Source: Leguminivora glycinivorella
Taxonomy: Eukaryota > Arthropoda > Insecta > Lepidoptera > Tortricidae
NCBI RefSeq assembly: GCF_023078275.1
Contig: NC_062996.1
Span: 9,548,001-9,612,000, forward strand
DNA length: 64,000 bases
Direction: 5' to 3'
The translations under genes and the position numbers were made by a program. Below the pieces are notes generated by a model that was not told the origin of the DNA, made no database searches, and worked only from the letters and a program-made list of their open reading frames with translations. Of the stretch, positions 18,800 through 30,265 are shown one piece after another (position 1 is the first letter of the stretch; the number at the start of each line of letters is the position of its first letter).

Positions 18800-21780
18800 A
18801 TAAAAAATCATTTATTTCAGAAGACAGGTTCCATAATATGGTTAGTAGCTCTAAAACTTAATAACTATGTTAGACTAATTTAGTACAAATAAAATAAAAT
18901 ATTAACACAACACAAACAATAAACAATAAAACAATACTTTCACGGATCCCTCACGTGCAGATCCACGAACCGGCCAAGGACGGGCGAGTCCAGCCTGTCT
19001 GCTATCATCCGCAGGATGCTGTTGCCGCTCTCTCGCACACGTCTTATTACGGACGCCGACTTTTTGCGCATTATCGCATAAAAATCATCGACAGCGGCGT
19101 CCGCAAACATGCCCGACGCGCTACAATGGCGAGGGAGCCTCAACAATGCCCTGAATGCATTATTATACTGCACTCTAAGTGCACTGTACGCCCGCTGCGT
19201 AAAACCGACCCATAGACCACACGAGTAGAAGCTTTGGCAATAGGCTCTAAAAAGAGTAAGCTTTACAGGAACACTACAACGAGTAAATCTATGGGCCAGC
19301 ATATTGCCACGAACGGACAGTGACCTTCGCTCACGTTCTATATCCCTGTCATCTTTAAGGTCCTCGGTTAGTACATGGCCCAGATATTTAAATTCTGATA
19401 CCCTCTTTAGAGGCATATTGTTTAGAAGAAGTGGTGGAATGTACAGGGGCAACTTGTTTTTACCTTTGAAAATCATGAACTCACTTTTTTGACATTATAC
19501 CTTAAGCCATGTGTAACCGCATACCTTTCACATATTTTTATTAGTTGTTGCAATCCATAGAACGACGGACTCAGCAGCACCATATCGTCCGCATAGCTTA
19601 TATTATTAACACTTATATTATCTAGCCGGCAACCGATATATGTGCTACTCAGCTCGCCAATCAGCTGATCAATATACAAGTTAAATAATCTTGGAGATGT
19701 CAAACCGCCCTGTCTGACCCCACAGCTGAGTGAAAACTCGTCAGAATAGACATTTGCCCACCTAACCTTGTTTTTTTGATTACTGTACCAATATGAAAAG
19801 AGACTGACCACCTCAGGTGCTACGCCCGTAGCCCCCAACTTGTCCCAAAGCAGATCGTAGGACACAAGATCAAATGCTTTGGACAAGTCTAGGAAGCATG
19901 CGTATATTGGCGATTTTCTCTTGATATAGTAATCAACAGTATGCTTCAGTGTTAGAATGGCACTCTCAGTACCTAAACCTTCCTGAAATCCAAACTGTGC
20001 ATCACACAGGTTTATATGTTGACTAAGATGCACATCCAGTATTTTATCTAACACTTTCGCAACAACTGTAGCAAGCGAGATGGGGCGATAGTTCGCTTTA
20101 TCTGAAATGTCCCCTGTCGAGTCTTTTATCAGCGGTATCACAACAGTTTTCATAAGGTCGCAAGGTAAGTATGAGTGGCGTAAACAAAAGGTGAAAAACA
20201 TAGCCAATACTCTATTCAAATGCGGACCTGCGTGTTGCAGATGTTCTATACTTAGCCCATCATGTCCAGGAGACTTACCCCTTTTCATGCCCTTAATAGC
20301 GCTACCCACCATGGTAGGAGTTATTTCAAAGACAGGAGTCATTGTAGTGTCTACTGGATTAAACATAGCACATGAATTTAGGGGTGAGTCTACTTTAAAA
20401 CACTGCCCAAACATATTAGCAATATTTACAGGATCAGAAATACCTTCAACATTAACCGGCAAAGATATCTTACCATTTAACTTTTTTGTGCTTTTCCAAA
20501 ACTTACTGAACTGCTTAGACGCATGCTGCGAGGCAAGAATATCCATGTCAATTTGTTCCTGATTGGCTTGACAAAACTTAAGTCTAGATTTAAAAATTCT
20601 TCTACTATGGCACATAGCCTCATAAATGGGGCCGCTCCTAGGTTTATTATGTAAGATATATGTGCGAAAATCTAATCTAGCCTGCTTATGCGCAGCCGAC
20701 ACATGCCTATTCCAGCCCCGCAGACACCTGTTTCTATTCACTCCACTTACAGGTTTCTTAGTACATGCCTCAATAGATGCCTGTCTTAGACAATTAATAA
20801 TATTTTTGTAATATATTTCTATATTATTCTTATGTGAGTCATTTTTACAAAATTTATCGGCACACAATTGAAACTCAGATGGAAAATCTATTAATTTTAG
20901 TTTATTATTACATATACTTGTATAAGTTTCTATTTCCGCGGGGCTTCTTTGTCCCCAAATAACCCCATTATTACAACTGTCAGTGCTTATCTGTATTTTA
21001 CTTTTAATATGACCCAAATCACACTCAACTCTCAATGGGAAATGGTCCGACCAATATACGTCATACAATATTTCAATATTTTTAATAGTCTTACAGGCTG
21101 ATTTACTCACTATACAGTGGTCGAGCCATCTCTCACAGCCGTGCGCTTCGCTTACATAAGTATAAGTATCGGACGAGATACCTAATTTCATAAGGTCTGC
21201 ACAGACCCATTCATTTTCACTACAAAAATTGAGTAGCTCCACTCCGAAGGGCGCTGTGGGATGCGCATTTAAGTCACCCAGTATATACACAGATTCAATA
21301 CCACTGTCCTGTACTAACGCATACAATTCGCCCAAACATTGTGTAAACAAAGGCAAGTTGTCCCACTGGTCTGTAGGCATATACACACACATTATTAAGA
21401 TTTCACTCAGACCCGCCGTTACCGCTCTTATCGCACAGATTCGATCACTACAGCACTTAATCACTGATACGTTCCGGAGTACACTACTACGCCATAGTAA
21501 CGCCACACCACCATGAGGACGACCGCGAATGATACCCGACGTCATATCTATTGCTGATTTACCCGTATAGTTAAAGTCTGTGTCAATGCTGCCAAGAAAC
21601 GCTAGGTCATGCGGCATCAGCCAAGTTTCCTGTAGTGCTATCACATCAGCTGTTTTACATAATGACCGCACACAATCTGCACTACGTTTAATGTTTTTAC
21701 AGTTGTAACTTATAAGTATATTATTATTTTTGGCTTGATTTGTAACTGACAGATCCATAATGATTATAAATGACACGTTA
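18800..21780 (-). mobile_element. Non-LTR retrotransposon (LINE), 5' truncated
   Basis: Contains an endonuclease-reverse transcriptase frame, a 3' UTR with AATAAA and an AT-rich tail near 18780-18810. No ORF1 is present. Its 3' UTR recurs at 34797-34852 and its C-terminal coding part at 37110-37580, so several relatives of the family exist locally. Confidence 0.85.
18940..21758 (-). pseudogene. Endonuclease-reverse transcriptase of the LINE, one frameshift
   Basis: The first ATG is at 21758; six upstream codons in frame have no ATG. Residue numbers here count from that upstream extension. The apurinic-type endonuclease shows L-Q-E-T-W (48-52), G-D-L-N (167-170) and S-D-H-F (243-246). The reverse transcriptase shows F-L-D-L-S-K-A-F-D, G-V-R-Q-G-G (about 686) and the catalytic Y-A-D-D (728-731). 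The frame breaks at 19490, in a run of six A, just after the palm. The thumb and C-terminal region continue in another frame from 19476 to the TGA at 18940. A single homopolymer error or deletion explains it, so the copy may be young. The endonuclease plus RT arrangement fits the Jockey/CR1 superfamily group; the exact clade is not settled from sequence alone. Confidence 0.85.
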
Positions 21781-21805
21781 AAAACTAAGTCGCACCTTCT
21801 CCCTT

Positions 21806-22040
21806 AGGGTTCCGTACCAAAAAGGTACAAAAGGAACCCTTATGGTGCCGTTTTGTCCGTCTGTCTGTCGGTCCGTCTGTCACATTCCTAAATATCTCGA
21901 GAACTACTTATGCTATCGATTTGAAATTATTAACCTCTACAAATTGAAAGTATTATTTTTATTTTCTCAGAATACAAAAATATTTTGCAAACTAAGAAAG
22001 TGTCTATGTCGTTTTCTATGCTAAAGTGTTTTCATTATGT
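21806..22040 (+). repeat. GGTTCCGTACC interspersed repeat, 5' part
   Basis: AGGGTTCCGTACCAAAAAGG, GTCCGTCTGTC words and AATATCTCGAGAACTACT match the start of 32489-33337. Confidence 0.75.
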
Positions 22041-22054
22041 TGACTGAGCAAATT

Positions 22055-22175
22055 TTTTGCTTAGTTTCATAAATATGTCATTTAAATGTAAGACTCAATT
22101 TGTAATTTGCAATAAATTATAATAATCAAAACTAAATACATTTTTACTTTGATCTCTTGTGTTTATTTTTTAAAT
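22055..22175 (+). repeat. Duplicate of the protease stop-codon region and 3' UTR
   Basis: ATTTAAATGTAAGACTCAAT and TTTGTAATTTG, then ACATTTTTACTT and TTGTGTTTATT, repeat 18155-18260 in the same order with about 85% identity by eye. No protease coding sequence precedes it. Confidence 0.8.
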
Positions 22176-22235
22176 TCTTCTATGATGATGATGATTGGGA
22201 AAGAATCGGCTTTGACTGTAAGTGTTCCGTTTTTA

Positions 22236-22776
22236 GGGTTCCGTAGTCAACTAGGAACCCTTATAGTTTCGCCATGTCTGTCTGTCCGTCCGTCCGTCCG
22301 TCCGCGGATAATCTCAGTAACCGTTAGCACTAGAAAGCTGACATGTGGTACCAATATGTATATCAGACACGCCAACAAAGTGCAAAAATAAAAATTGGAA
22401 AAAAATGTTTTATTAGGGTACCCCCCCTACATGTAAAGTGGGGGCTGATATTTTTTTTTCAATCTAACCCCTACGTGTGATATATCTTTGGATAGGTATT
22501 TAAAAATAAATAAAGGTTTCTTAAGATCGTTTTTTGATACTATTAATATTTTCGGAAATAATCGCTCCTAAAGGAAAAAAAAATGCGTCCCCCCCCTCTA
22601 ACTTTTGAACCATATGTTTAAAAAATATGAAAAAAATCACAAATGTAGAACTTTATAAAGACTTTCTAGGAAAATTGTTTTGAACTTGATAGGTTCAGTA
22701 ATTTTTGAGAAAAATACGGAAAACTACGGAACCCTACACTGAGCGTGGCCCGACACGCTCTTGGCCGGTTTTTATT
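22236..22776 (+). repeat. GGTTCCGTAGTC interspersed repeat, full length
   Basis: Starts AGGGTTCCGTAGTCAACTAG, carries a (GTCC)n tract and ends CTTGGCCGGTTTTT. The inverted copy at 34234-34788 matches end to end. No coding capacity. Confidence 0.85.
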
Positions 22777-23125
22777 TTGAGGTATGGACGGACGGTAAAA
22801 AGGCCCTAAATGTCTGACATACTGCTCAGTAGTTGGTGATAAAAATCTGATGATAATGATGACTAACACGAGCGTGCAACCTCATTATTATGACCATTAA
22901 ATAAATTTCAAACTAATGATCCCGTTTAAGAAAATAGCATTTTCCTAGCTTCTGGTGCACTCACCGCAAAAGTGATTAAATTCTAAACCTAACTACTTAG
23001 AACTACTTATATAAAAGATTAATTAAAAAAAAAATAGGTTCAAATATTTTGAATAAATCCTCCAAAAAGATGATAGTCATCGTAGGAAGGTGGCATGCTT
23101 ATCGGTTTTCTACAGGATACATTTT

Positions 23126-23452
23126 GGGGAGTGTGCGATGGACTTACACAATCTAATCCCCCGTCTCCTTTCTGTCAACGCGGGACTAGGCGCGGACTTG
23201 CGTTTCACCCTTACGTCGTTTCTTTACCACTGATTCGCACTAAACGATTTGCATCTAGCTTTATCATGCGAACGGCTAAGGAGTGGAACTCACTTCCTGC
23301 ATGTCTATTTCCAACCCACTATAATTTGGATCTTTTTAAATCAAGAGTGAATAGACATTTTTTGGGTAAACATGCTTCATCCTAGTCTGCATCGGCACTT
23401 TCCATCAGGTGAGATTGTGGTCTTGGTTTACCTGTTCCTCATAAAAAAAAAG
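23126..23452 (+). pseudogene. LINE 3' end: C terminus of a reverse transcriptase ORF
   Basis: The frame to the stop at 23385 ends with R-T-A-K-E-W-N-S-L-P and F-K-S-R-V-N, a C-terminal signature common in insect LINEs. The 3' UTR ends in a CATCAGGTGAGAT box and TCATAAAAAAAA, so this is a 5'-truncated insertion. Confidence 0.7.
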
Positions 23453-23539
23453 TAGTTTTCAACAATTTTGATGAATTATGGAGTTTTTAAAAACGTGCGT
23501 GCCAAATTAAACAAAAGGTATATCTTGATCAGCGATCGG

Positions 23540-23700
23540 TCTTTCGTAGTTGGTAATGAGTAGTGACCCTGTAAGCGGATGGTTCTGAGTTCAAATTCCA
23601 GCAAGGGCATTGTATGATGAGATGACGTATTTGTTCCTGTCCTGAGTCATGGATGTTTTCTATGAGTTTAAGTATTGTATATCGGTTTAATCTGTCTATA
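23540..23700 (+). repeat. Diverged tRNA-headed SINE
   Basis: GTAGTGACCCTG, GAGTTCAAATTCC (B-box-like), GGGCATTG and CATGGATGTTTTCTATG match the family at 36285-36515 with many substitutions. Confidence 0.55.
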
Positions 23701-23704
23701 ATAT

Positions 23705-23900
23705 TTATTTTCAGTACAGATGGTGTTTTTTTTACGCACTAGTGCGAGAAGTGGTTCATTATAAATATGTCAGGTCGAAACTTCGGAGGCTCATCTGTAC
23801 TGAAAAACGTCGTACAATACACGTGCGAAAAGGAAATTCGAACTTCCTTTTTTACGCACTTGTATCGTAATGTACTATTATTGATCAAAACTTACATTTG
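23705..23900. repeat. TTTTTTACGCACTAGTGCGAGAAGTGG repeat
   Basis: An inverted relative lies at 59200-59400 (GTGCGTAAAAAA, GAACCACTTCTCG, GAAGTTCGAA). No coding sense. Confidence 0.55.
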
Positions 23901-24120
23901 AAAAACAGTAAGTGGCCTAAAATTATATATTTATACGTAACATCATCCGAAAACCTTAGAAAATAAAACAAACAAAAAACTTCAAACTTCCCGTACACCC
24001 CACAAAACTCAGGTTCAAATTTCACCCAAATATTATTTACGATTATTAAATCTGCTGGTAAAATTGGATATAAATATTTCAGGAAACATTTCCCTGTTTG
24101 TTTTTAGGTTTTTGTTTTTT

Positions 24121-24514
24121 AACGCCGAGTGTGGAATTGAAAAACGAGCAAGTGAAAGGATTCTATAGTTGAACCACGAGCGAAGCGAGTGGTTCGAGAA
24201 TAGAATCCTGAACTTGCGAGTTTTTTAACACACGAGAAGTAAAATACATTTGCACCCAAGTGTAACACAAAACTTTTCCCCTCACTATAGCGAGGAAACT
24301 ACAACGCAAAAAATGCGTTTATCACTGCTTCCAGTAGTTCCACAGGTGGTAAATCATCTTTATTACTAGATTCACCTACTTTTATCAATTTTAAAGCAGT
24401 TAATTTGACTTTATTCAAGGTCAAATTACTTTACCCACTAGTGGATAAAATGCGTTTTTACCCGCTGGTATTAAAGGACAAAACACGTGTTTCCGAGCTA
24501 GTGAGGGGAAAATA
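24121..24514 (+). repeat. GGGGGCAAAG repeat, type 1, copy 1 (5' end missing)
   Basis: From AACGCCGAGTGTGGAATTG to GAGCTAGTGAGGGGAAA. Very close to the copies at 31811, 38574 and 59683. Confidence 0.85.
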
Positions 24515-24650
24515 AAATAAACGCTATTCGTAGAAGTTAGATAATGTTTACAACTATTCCAAATTTCAAACAGATACTCGTCGTTCTTGTGATATTTAGT
24601 AGTAGTATGTGACGGTCAGACAGACAGACGGGCAGAGTCGGGTTACTTTC

Positions 24651-24736
24651 GTACAGTCAGCTGCAGAGAAAAGTAGATCCCCCTGCATACAAATTAGTAT
24701 GCAAGTGGGTCTACTTTTCTCTGCAGCTGACTGTAC
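24651..24736. mobile_element. Small perfect foldback
   Basis: GTACAGTCAGCTGCAGAGAA pairs with TTCTCTGCAGCTGACTGTAC, continuing inward (AAGTAGA and TCTACTT). 86 bp in all. Confidence 0.85.
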
Positions 24737-24744
24737 CTTTTTTT

Positions 24745-24850
24745 TTTATACTACGTCGGTGGCAAACAAGCATACGGCCCGCCTGATGAAAAGCGGTCAC
24801 CGTAACCTATGGACGCCTGCAACTCAAACAGTGTCACATGCGCGTTGCCA
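24745..24850 (+). repeat. CTACGTCGGTGGCAAACAAG repeat
   Basis: Plus-strand copy of the family at 13905-14012. Confidence 0.8.
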
Positions 24851-25347
24851 CCCTATTAGAAACTTGTTCATTCCCTTTTGCTGTGTTAAGTACGCAGCAA
24901 AAAGGAGTGAACAAGTTCTAAGGAGGGTTCGGGTTGCCGACGACTCAAAGGACAATAGAAGGAACAAGTTAGTTCCGTAAGTCCTCCCGTCATCAGCACA
25001 CCGCACCCTCTTTGAGCTCTGGCAGCCTTACTCACCGGCAGGAACACAACACTATGAGTAGGGTCTAGTGCTATTTGGCTGCGGTCTTCTGTAAGGCCTT
25101 AAACAGGTAAGGCCTTGCGGTCTTATTGGTAAGGAACCCTAAAAGAGAGCCCTTATAGGATCACTCGTGTGTCTATCTGTACGAACGTACGTCACATACC
25201 TTTTTTGGATTCCGTTCTTAGACTGAACGTATTAGCCTTCGATTATTTATAGGTTAATACATTTAAGAGAAGCGAATAACAAATAACTTTTCTTATTATA
25301 AATTGCTATAAATAAGATAATAAATAATAAATATTGGGGACACCTTA

Positions 25348-25498
25348 CGCCGTGGCTTGCGTGGGCGACGGTCGCGCGATGGTCGCGCGACGGCGATGCG
25401 ACGCATACGAAATCAAACCTTATCAATATGGAAGTAGACGATGCGATGGCGACAGTCGCGCGACGGTCGCGCGACCGACGCCCACGCAAGACACGGCG
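25348..25498. mobile_element. GC-rich foldback MITE with TTA target duplication
   Basis: CGCCGTGGCTTGCGTGGGCG pairs with CGCCCACGCAAGACACGGCG (one mismatch). TTA lies on both sides (25345-25347 and 25499-25501). The uninterrupted SINE at 36480 has a single TTA at this point. A three-base TTA duplication is typical of PIF/Harbinger elements. Confidence 0.85.
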
Positions 25499-25705
25499 TT
25501 ACACAGATCAACTTAGCCTCAAACTAAGCAAAGCTTGTACTATGGGTGCTAAGCGACGATATACATACTTAAATAGATAAATACATACTTATATACATAG
25601 AAAACATCCATGACTCAAGAACAAATATCTGTTCACATCACACAAATAAATGCCCTTACCGGGATTCGAACCCAGGACCGCGGCTCAGCAGGCAGGGTCA
25701 CTACC

Positions 25706-25826
25706 GACGGTCGCGCGACCGTCACCGTCGCGTCTCATACTTCCATATCGAAAAGGTTTGATTTCGTATGCGTCGCATCGCCGTCGCGCGACCATCGCGC
25801 GACCGTCGCCCACGCAAGCCACGGCG
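25706..25826. mobile_element. Second copy of the GC-rich MITE, one terminus shortened
   Basis: Shares CGCATACGAAATCAAACC (inverted here) and GTCGCCCACGCAAGCC with 25348-25498, in opposite orientation, and lies in the tRNA-like head of the same SINE. Confidence 0.75.
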
Positions 25827-26099
25827 TGAGCCAGACTGGTCGTCAAAAGATAAATATAGTTTCCTATCAACACCGTGACAGGTACTTAAAAATACCAATA
25901 ACATTCATAATAATACTCAGGTGTAAAGTGCCCCATAATTTCAAGCTGACTGACCATAACCAACTACGATATTCCGCGTAGCGTGAACGATTGACTTCTT
26001 GTCTACGCGTTCTTGTTACCTGTGTGCGTAGCCAAATACACAAACGCTCACAATAATATCTCTTTTATAGCTATCTATCTCTATCGCTCTTGAGCATCT

Positions 26100-26107
26100 T
26101 TTTTCTG

Positions 26108-26150
<43 letters not shown>

Positions 26151-26405
26151 GGAATTTTAGGTCAATTGTACTCAGAATCACGAGTACTTTCAATCTCACT
26201 GGGAGACAAAAAGTGTCCCAAAATTTCCATACACTTTTGTTACTTTCCTCTTTTGTTACCCCACATAACATGTACGGAAAATGGTAACAAAATAAGAAAA
26301 AAAACGTATAGTACAATTTTTTTTACTACTACGATTGAAAAAGCTAGTGATTCTGAGTAGAAATAGCACAAATTTTCAAAAAAATATCATATTTCCTAAA
26401 AGTGG
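26100..26405. mobile_element. Foldback MITE related to 10655-10981, with long poly-T
   Basis: TACTCAGAATCACGAG...TTTCAATC at the left answers GATTGAAAAAGCTAGTGATTC on the right. GTGTCCCAAA is shared with 10655-10981. Confidence 0.6.
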
Positions 26406-26520
26406 CAAAAAAAAAAGAAATGCTCTCTTGCGCATTGGCGCGTCACAGCCAGATTACATTTCTGCGGCGTTTCGGTGGGGTTTGGCATCACAGAAATGCC
26501 ATTCGGCTACAAGGCCTGGC

Positions 26521-26674
26521 CCCGTAGCCGAATGGCATTTCTCCGACGCCAAACGAAAGCGATACGCCGCTGGCTCTGTCGCGCCAATACGCAAGCGCGA
26601 TAGAGATAGATATCTACTAGCGCTTCGTTTCGTGAGCGTTTCGTGAGCGATTGTGCCATTCGGCTAGCCACCCT
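26521..26674. mobile_element. MITE with GGCTAGCCGAATGGCA terminus, second copy
   Basis: Nearly identical to 11350-11504 over about 150 bp; only the outermost left bases differ. A shorter related piece (GAAATGCCATTCGGCTAC) precedes it. Confidence 0.9.
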
Positions 26675-26811
26675 GAGCTACGATAGTACTCTTTATTATA
26701 ATGTGCTTCGGTTATGCCGCCTGGTACAAACAATAACACATTAATTTTAGTAGTTGCACACACTTAACACCATTGCGTTTCTCGTTGCGTTTAACGCTGA
26801 CGTTATAATAG

Positions 26812-27178
26812 TTATTTGTTATACAAGGGTGCAAAGTTGTATTTTAACACCGAGTGTGGAATTGAACTTGCGAGTTTTTTAACACTCGTGAAGTAAAATA
26901 CATTTGCACCCGTGTATAACACAAAACTTTTCCCCTCACTATAGCGAGGAAATTACAACACAATAAACGCGTTTATCACTGCTTCCAGTAATTCCACAGG
27001 TGGTAAATCATCTTCATCATTAAATAGTCTAAATACATCCACTTTTATCAGTTTTAAAGCAGAAAATTTTACTATATTCAAGGTCAAATTACTATATCCA
27101 CTAGTGGATAAAATGCGTTTTTACACGCTGGTATTAAAGGACAAAACACGTGTTTCCGAGCTAGTGAGGTAAGGGGAA
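26812..27178 (+). repeat. GGGGGCAAAG repeat, type 1, copy 2 (internal deletion)
   Basis: Starts AATAGTTATTTGTTATACAA and ends near GAGCTAGTGAGG. The hairpin segment found in other copies is deleted. Confidence 0.8.
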
Positions 27179-27183
27179 ATAGT

Positions 27184-27645
27184 TATTAGTTTTACAAGGG
27201 GGCAAAGTTGTTGTTTAACCGCACGTGCCAATCTGCCAATATTGATACCTGAGCAAGCGAAAGATTCCAATATTGAACCGCGAGCGTAGCGAGTGGTTCA
27301 AAAAGTGGAATCTTGAGCGTTGCGATGGTTTCGAGGCACGAGGTTAAACAAACTTTGCCATCGAGTAAAACACAAGGTTTTTCACCACAGCGATACGAAC
27401 AAAATACTAACTATAAAACATCAAAATAAATCAAATCCATCAATTTATTCAATATTTACGATTCAAAATCATCATTTATAGGTAAAATCTAGCAGCCAGA
27501 TTAAGACATCGAGTTAAAATTTGTATGAAATTACTTTGCCCCCTTGTGGATAAAATGCAATTTTGCTATCTGTTTTCAAATAGCAAAGAAAGCCTTTACC
27601 AGTTGGTGTGGTGAAAACTTTTATTTTATATCCCTGTAAGGGTCA
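27184..27645 (+). repeat. GGGGGCAAAG repeat, type 2
   Basis: ACAAGGGGGCAAAGTTGTTG starts a sequence parallel to type 1 but diverged, with its own GAACCGCGAGCGTAGCGAG hairpin and the end GTGTGGTGAAAACTT. It directly follows a type 1 copy. Confidence 0.7.
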
Positions 27646-27837
27646 ATAGACTTGTATTTTTATTACTTTGCAGCCACTCGGTAAACATCCCTTCTTAAAT
27701 ACATAACGACCCACTTTTTAAATATAGGAATATTCGGAAAACTCTTCTTTAGTTAAACCAGTTGCTAGTAAATATACAAGAGTTTCAACCTTCTTACAAA
27801 ACTTCTAGTGTATACGACGGAACTACCAACCTCCGTG

Positions 27838-27935
27838 CTGCGCGCGCGCTGGCTGCCTGGCCAGCCGGGGTTCGAACCCGCGACCTCCGGATCTAAAGTC
27901 GCACGCTCTTACCGCTAGGCCACATTTATTATCGA
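27838..27935 (-). repeat. tRNA-derived SINE head
   Basis: The minus strand reads TGGCCTAGCGGTAAGAGCG (A-box) and GGTCGCGGGTTCGAACCCC (B-box). The same head, diverged, starts the SINE at 62620. The acceptor stem is not intact, so a functional tRNA is unlikely. Confidence 0.65.
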
Positions 27936-28432
27936 TGTGGAAATAAGTTTGCATCACTAACGAAATTTCATACAATTGAAAACAGCGCCCCCTACCACAA
28001 TAATGAGTCACACGGAGACATGGTTGTCAGTCTTCACTATTTCTTAGTCTCTGGTTCTCTCTGTTTACCTGCAGAATGTGGGCAGTTATAATTCGTAATC
28101 TACATTGGAAGAATAACTAGAGTTTAATGAAACTTGGCACAAAAGTTCACTTGAAAAGTGAATCGTTTCAGTCTTCGCCACGGAGTAAAGAAGATAGTGG
28201 AGATGCCAAAAATAACACGTGCAGTCTTGCAAGTAGTAGTCGTAGTAATACACTTTATTGTACAAAGGTAAGAACACACACAGTAAAGAAAAAAAGAACA
28301 CACACATCATTTGTACAAAGGCGAACTTATCCCATTAAGGGATTTCTTCCAGTTAACCTTAGAGCAGTTAAAGGAGAATTGGAGATGGTAGACGTTCCTA
28401 AGCTAAACAAGTCAAATGTTAAAAGTTAGGGT

Positions 28433-28571
28433 AAAGTCACATCTATCAGAATCGAGCCGCATTTTATGTATGAGAAAATGAAGACGCTTACGCATCGGAA
28501 AGAAATCATGCGTACGACTAAAGAGCGATTTCTCATACACAAAATGCGGCTCGATACTGACAGATGTGACG
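28433..28571. mobile_element. Foldback MITE, GAATCGAGCCGCATTTT family
   Basis: GTCACATCTATCAGAATCGA, GCCGCATTTT and ATGAGAAA at the left pair with TTTCTCATAC, AAAATGCGGC and GACAGATGTGAC at the right. Confidence 0.85.
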
Positions 28572-28619
28572 TCACCATTGCGCATAGCTTCTCGGCATAA
28601 AACATTTCTTCTACTTTCA

Positions 28620-28865
28620 CAAAAATAGATACATACAATCACGTCTGTATCCCATAAAAGGGTAGGCAGAGCACACGAAACTACAAAAGTTTCAGTGCCA
28701 CTCTTGGCAAAATAAGGGGTTGAAAGTAAACGAAATTGTAACATTGCAGTGACAGGTTGCCAGCGCTCGCCTACGCTACAATTTAGCCCATGTCCCACAA
28801 TCTACGACACCCACGGGAAAAAAGGGGGTGGTGAAATTCTTAACCCGTCACCACAAGGGTACACA
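28620..28865 (-). repeat. ACATACAATCACG interspersed repeat
   Basis: Shares TACATACAATCACG, GGGGTTGAAAG, GTGACAGGTTGCCA and GGTGGTGAAATTCTTAACCC with 57580-57790. Confidence 0.8.
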
Positions 28866-29039
28866 CAAAAATAAAGTCGGCGAAAATTATCACACGTTTA
28901 AATTCTTAAAATAATTCAAAAATTGTGTAAATTAACTTTAGCCTAACATCTCTCATAAATCTCCACATGGTGTGACTGTTGAGTAGATTGATTACTTAGC
29001 CTGAAATAAATTTTAATGTGGAAAATTTTGTGCCCTGGA

Positions 29040-29965
29040 AATTGATTGATTGATTTTGATTGATTTATTTATTGATAAAGATGTTTTACAGGTCAATCTT
29101 ATAAACAATATTTACACAATTAATTTAATACTAAAAATATTTACAAGATAATAGCTTACACATTATTTAGAATTAGATTTATAATCATAACAAATTCACA
29201 ATAAAATTTAATTTAGAACCTAAGCATAATACAGCAGACAATTAATTGACTCCACGAAGAAACTCGTCTACAGTATACTGTAGACGAGTAAGCCTTTTCG
29301 ATTAAGAGCAATTTAAGTTTCCTAGTAAACTCGTTGTCGCTTTCCACTGACTTTATCTCAGTTGGAACCAAGTTATAGATTTTTGCCCCAATGACACCGA
29401 GTGAGCTCCTGAGCTTAGCAAGTCGCTTAACGGGGGCGACTAACATTGGCTGCCTGCGGCTATTTTCGCGACTGCTACTAGTTTTGTACGCAGCGAGGTT
29501 TGACCTGACATACTTGCACGCCTCTAATATGTACACCGAAGGTAGAGTTAACACCTTATTTCGTACAAATAATTCTTTAGCAGGGTGGTCATGAGCTTTT
29601 CTAGATTGTATTCGCAGCGCTTTGTATTTTGAATACCCTGTCCCGACCCGCTGCCAAGCCCCAAAGATCGACACCGCGGATTAGGATCGAGTGGAAGTAT
29701 CCATAATAAGCTTTTCTTAGGTTATCCGTCGATAGGGTAGGCGCAAGCCTAGACAAGGCAAAACACGCCGAGGAAAGCGAGTTGCACAACTGATCGATGT
29801 GAGGGGACCATGTAAGTCCGGAGTCTATTATGTAACCAAGATATTTACTTTGGTTTACTTGTGGGACTTCAACATCATTTATTTTAATGTTCAGCTGAGA
29901 TATGTCGGGACGCCTTAGCCTAAAGTGTATAAGGTTAGTTTTCTCTACGTTGAGAAGCATTTCGA
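29040..29965 (-). pseudogene. 5'-truncated LINE, C-terminal reverse transcriptase remnant
   Basis: The minus strand encodes the region after the RT palm (L-N-V-E-K-T-N-L-I-H-F near 29960, S-K-Y-L-G-Y-I-I-D, G-V-D-L-W-G) in one frame to about 29640, then continues in a second frame (K-A-L-R-I-Q, N-K-V-L-T-L-P-S-V-Y) to the stop at 29213. At least one frameshift lies in 29601-29674. The 3' UTR ends in repeated AATC words at 29041-29075, a microsatellite-like LINE tail. It is a different family from 18800-21780. Confidence 0.8.
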
Positions 29966-30126
29966 CTTGACAAAGCAGTATTTTTTCCCCTTTTCAATTG
30001 ATTTTAACCTCCTGAGTCCTAAAAGCACTTTTTTTTTTAATTTGGAAGCTTTTGGTAAAAGAATCAAAATAAATTCTGGAATATGTACAAAAATGTATAC
30101 TCAGGAGGTTATTAAAGGGAACATTT

Positions 30127-30265
30127 GTGAATGTGCACGGGAAAACGTCCCACTTTGTCGATTGCCATAAAGCCGCTTTGTCAGTTTATTTATATAAAGA
30201 CACAGTAATTCTCGCCTTAATGGCGACCGACAAAGTGGGACGTTTTACTAAACACACTCGTAAAG
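30127..30265. mobile_element. Foldback MITE, ACGTCCCACTTTGTCG family, second copy
   Basis: Same arms and interior as 17305-17443. Confidence 0.9.

Larger units (their letters stand above)
25325..25850 (-). repeat. tRNA-headed SINE carrying two MITE insertions
   Basis: Minus orientation: tail GGGGACACC at 25337, then GCCTCAAACTAAGC, CATAGAAAACATCCATGACT, the B-box complement GGGATTCGAACCC near 25664, and head GGCAGGGTCACTAC. The tail is split by 25348-25498 and the head by about 25706-25826. Confidence 0.8.

Noticed and set aside
25247..25981. Frames over the GC-rich MITE copies
   Set aside because: They follow the palindrome on both strands and break at the element ends.
27838..27935. Functional tRNA gene
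   Set aside because: Good A- and B-boxes but the acceptor stem does not close, and the head recurs in a SINE at 62620.
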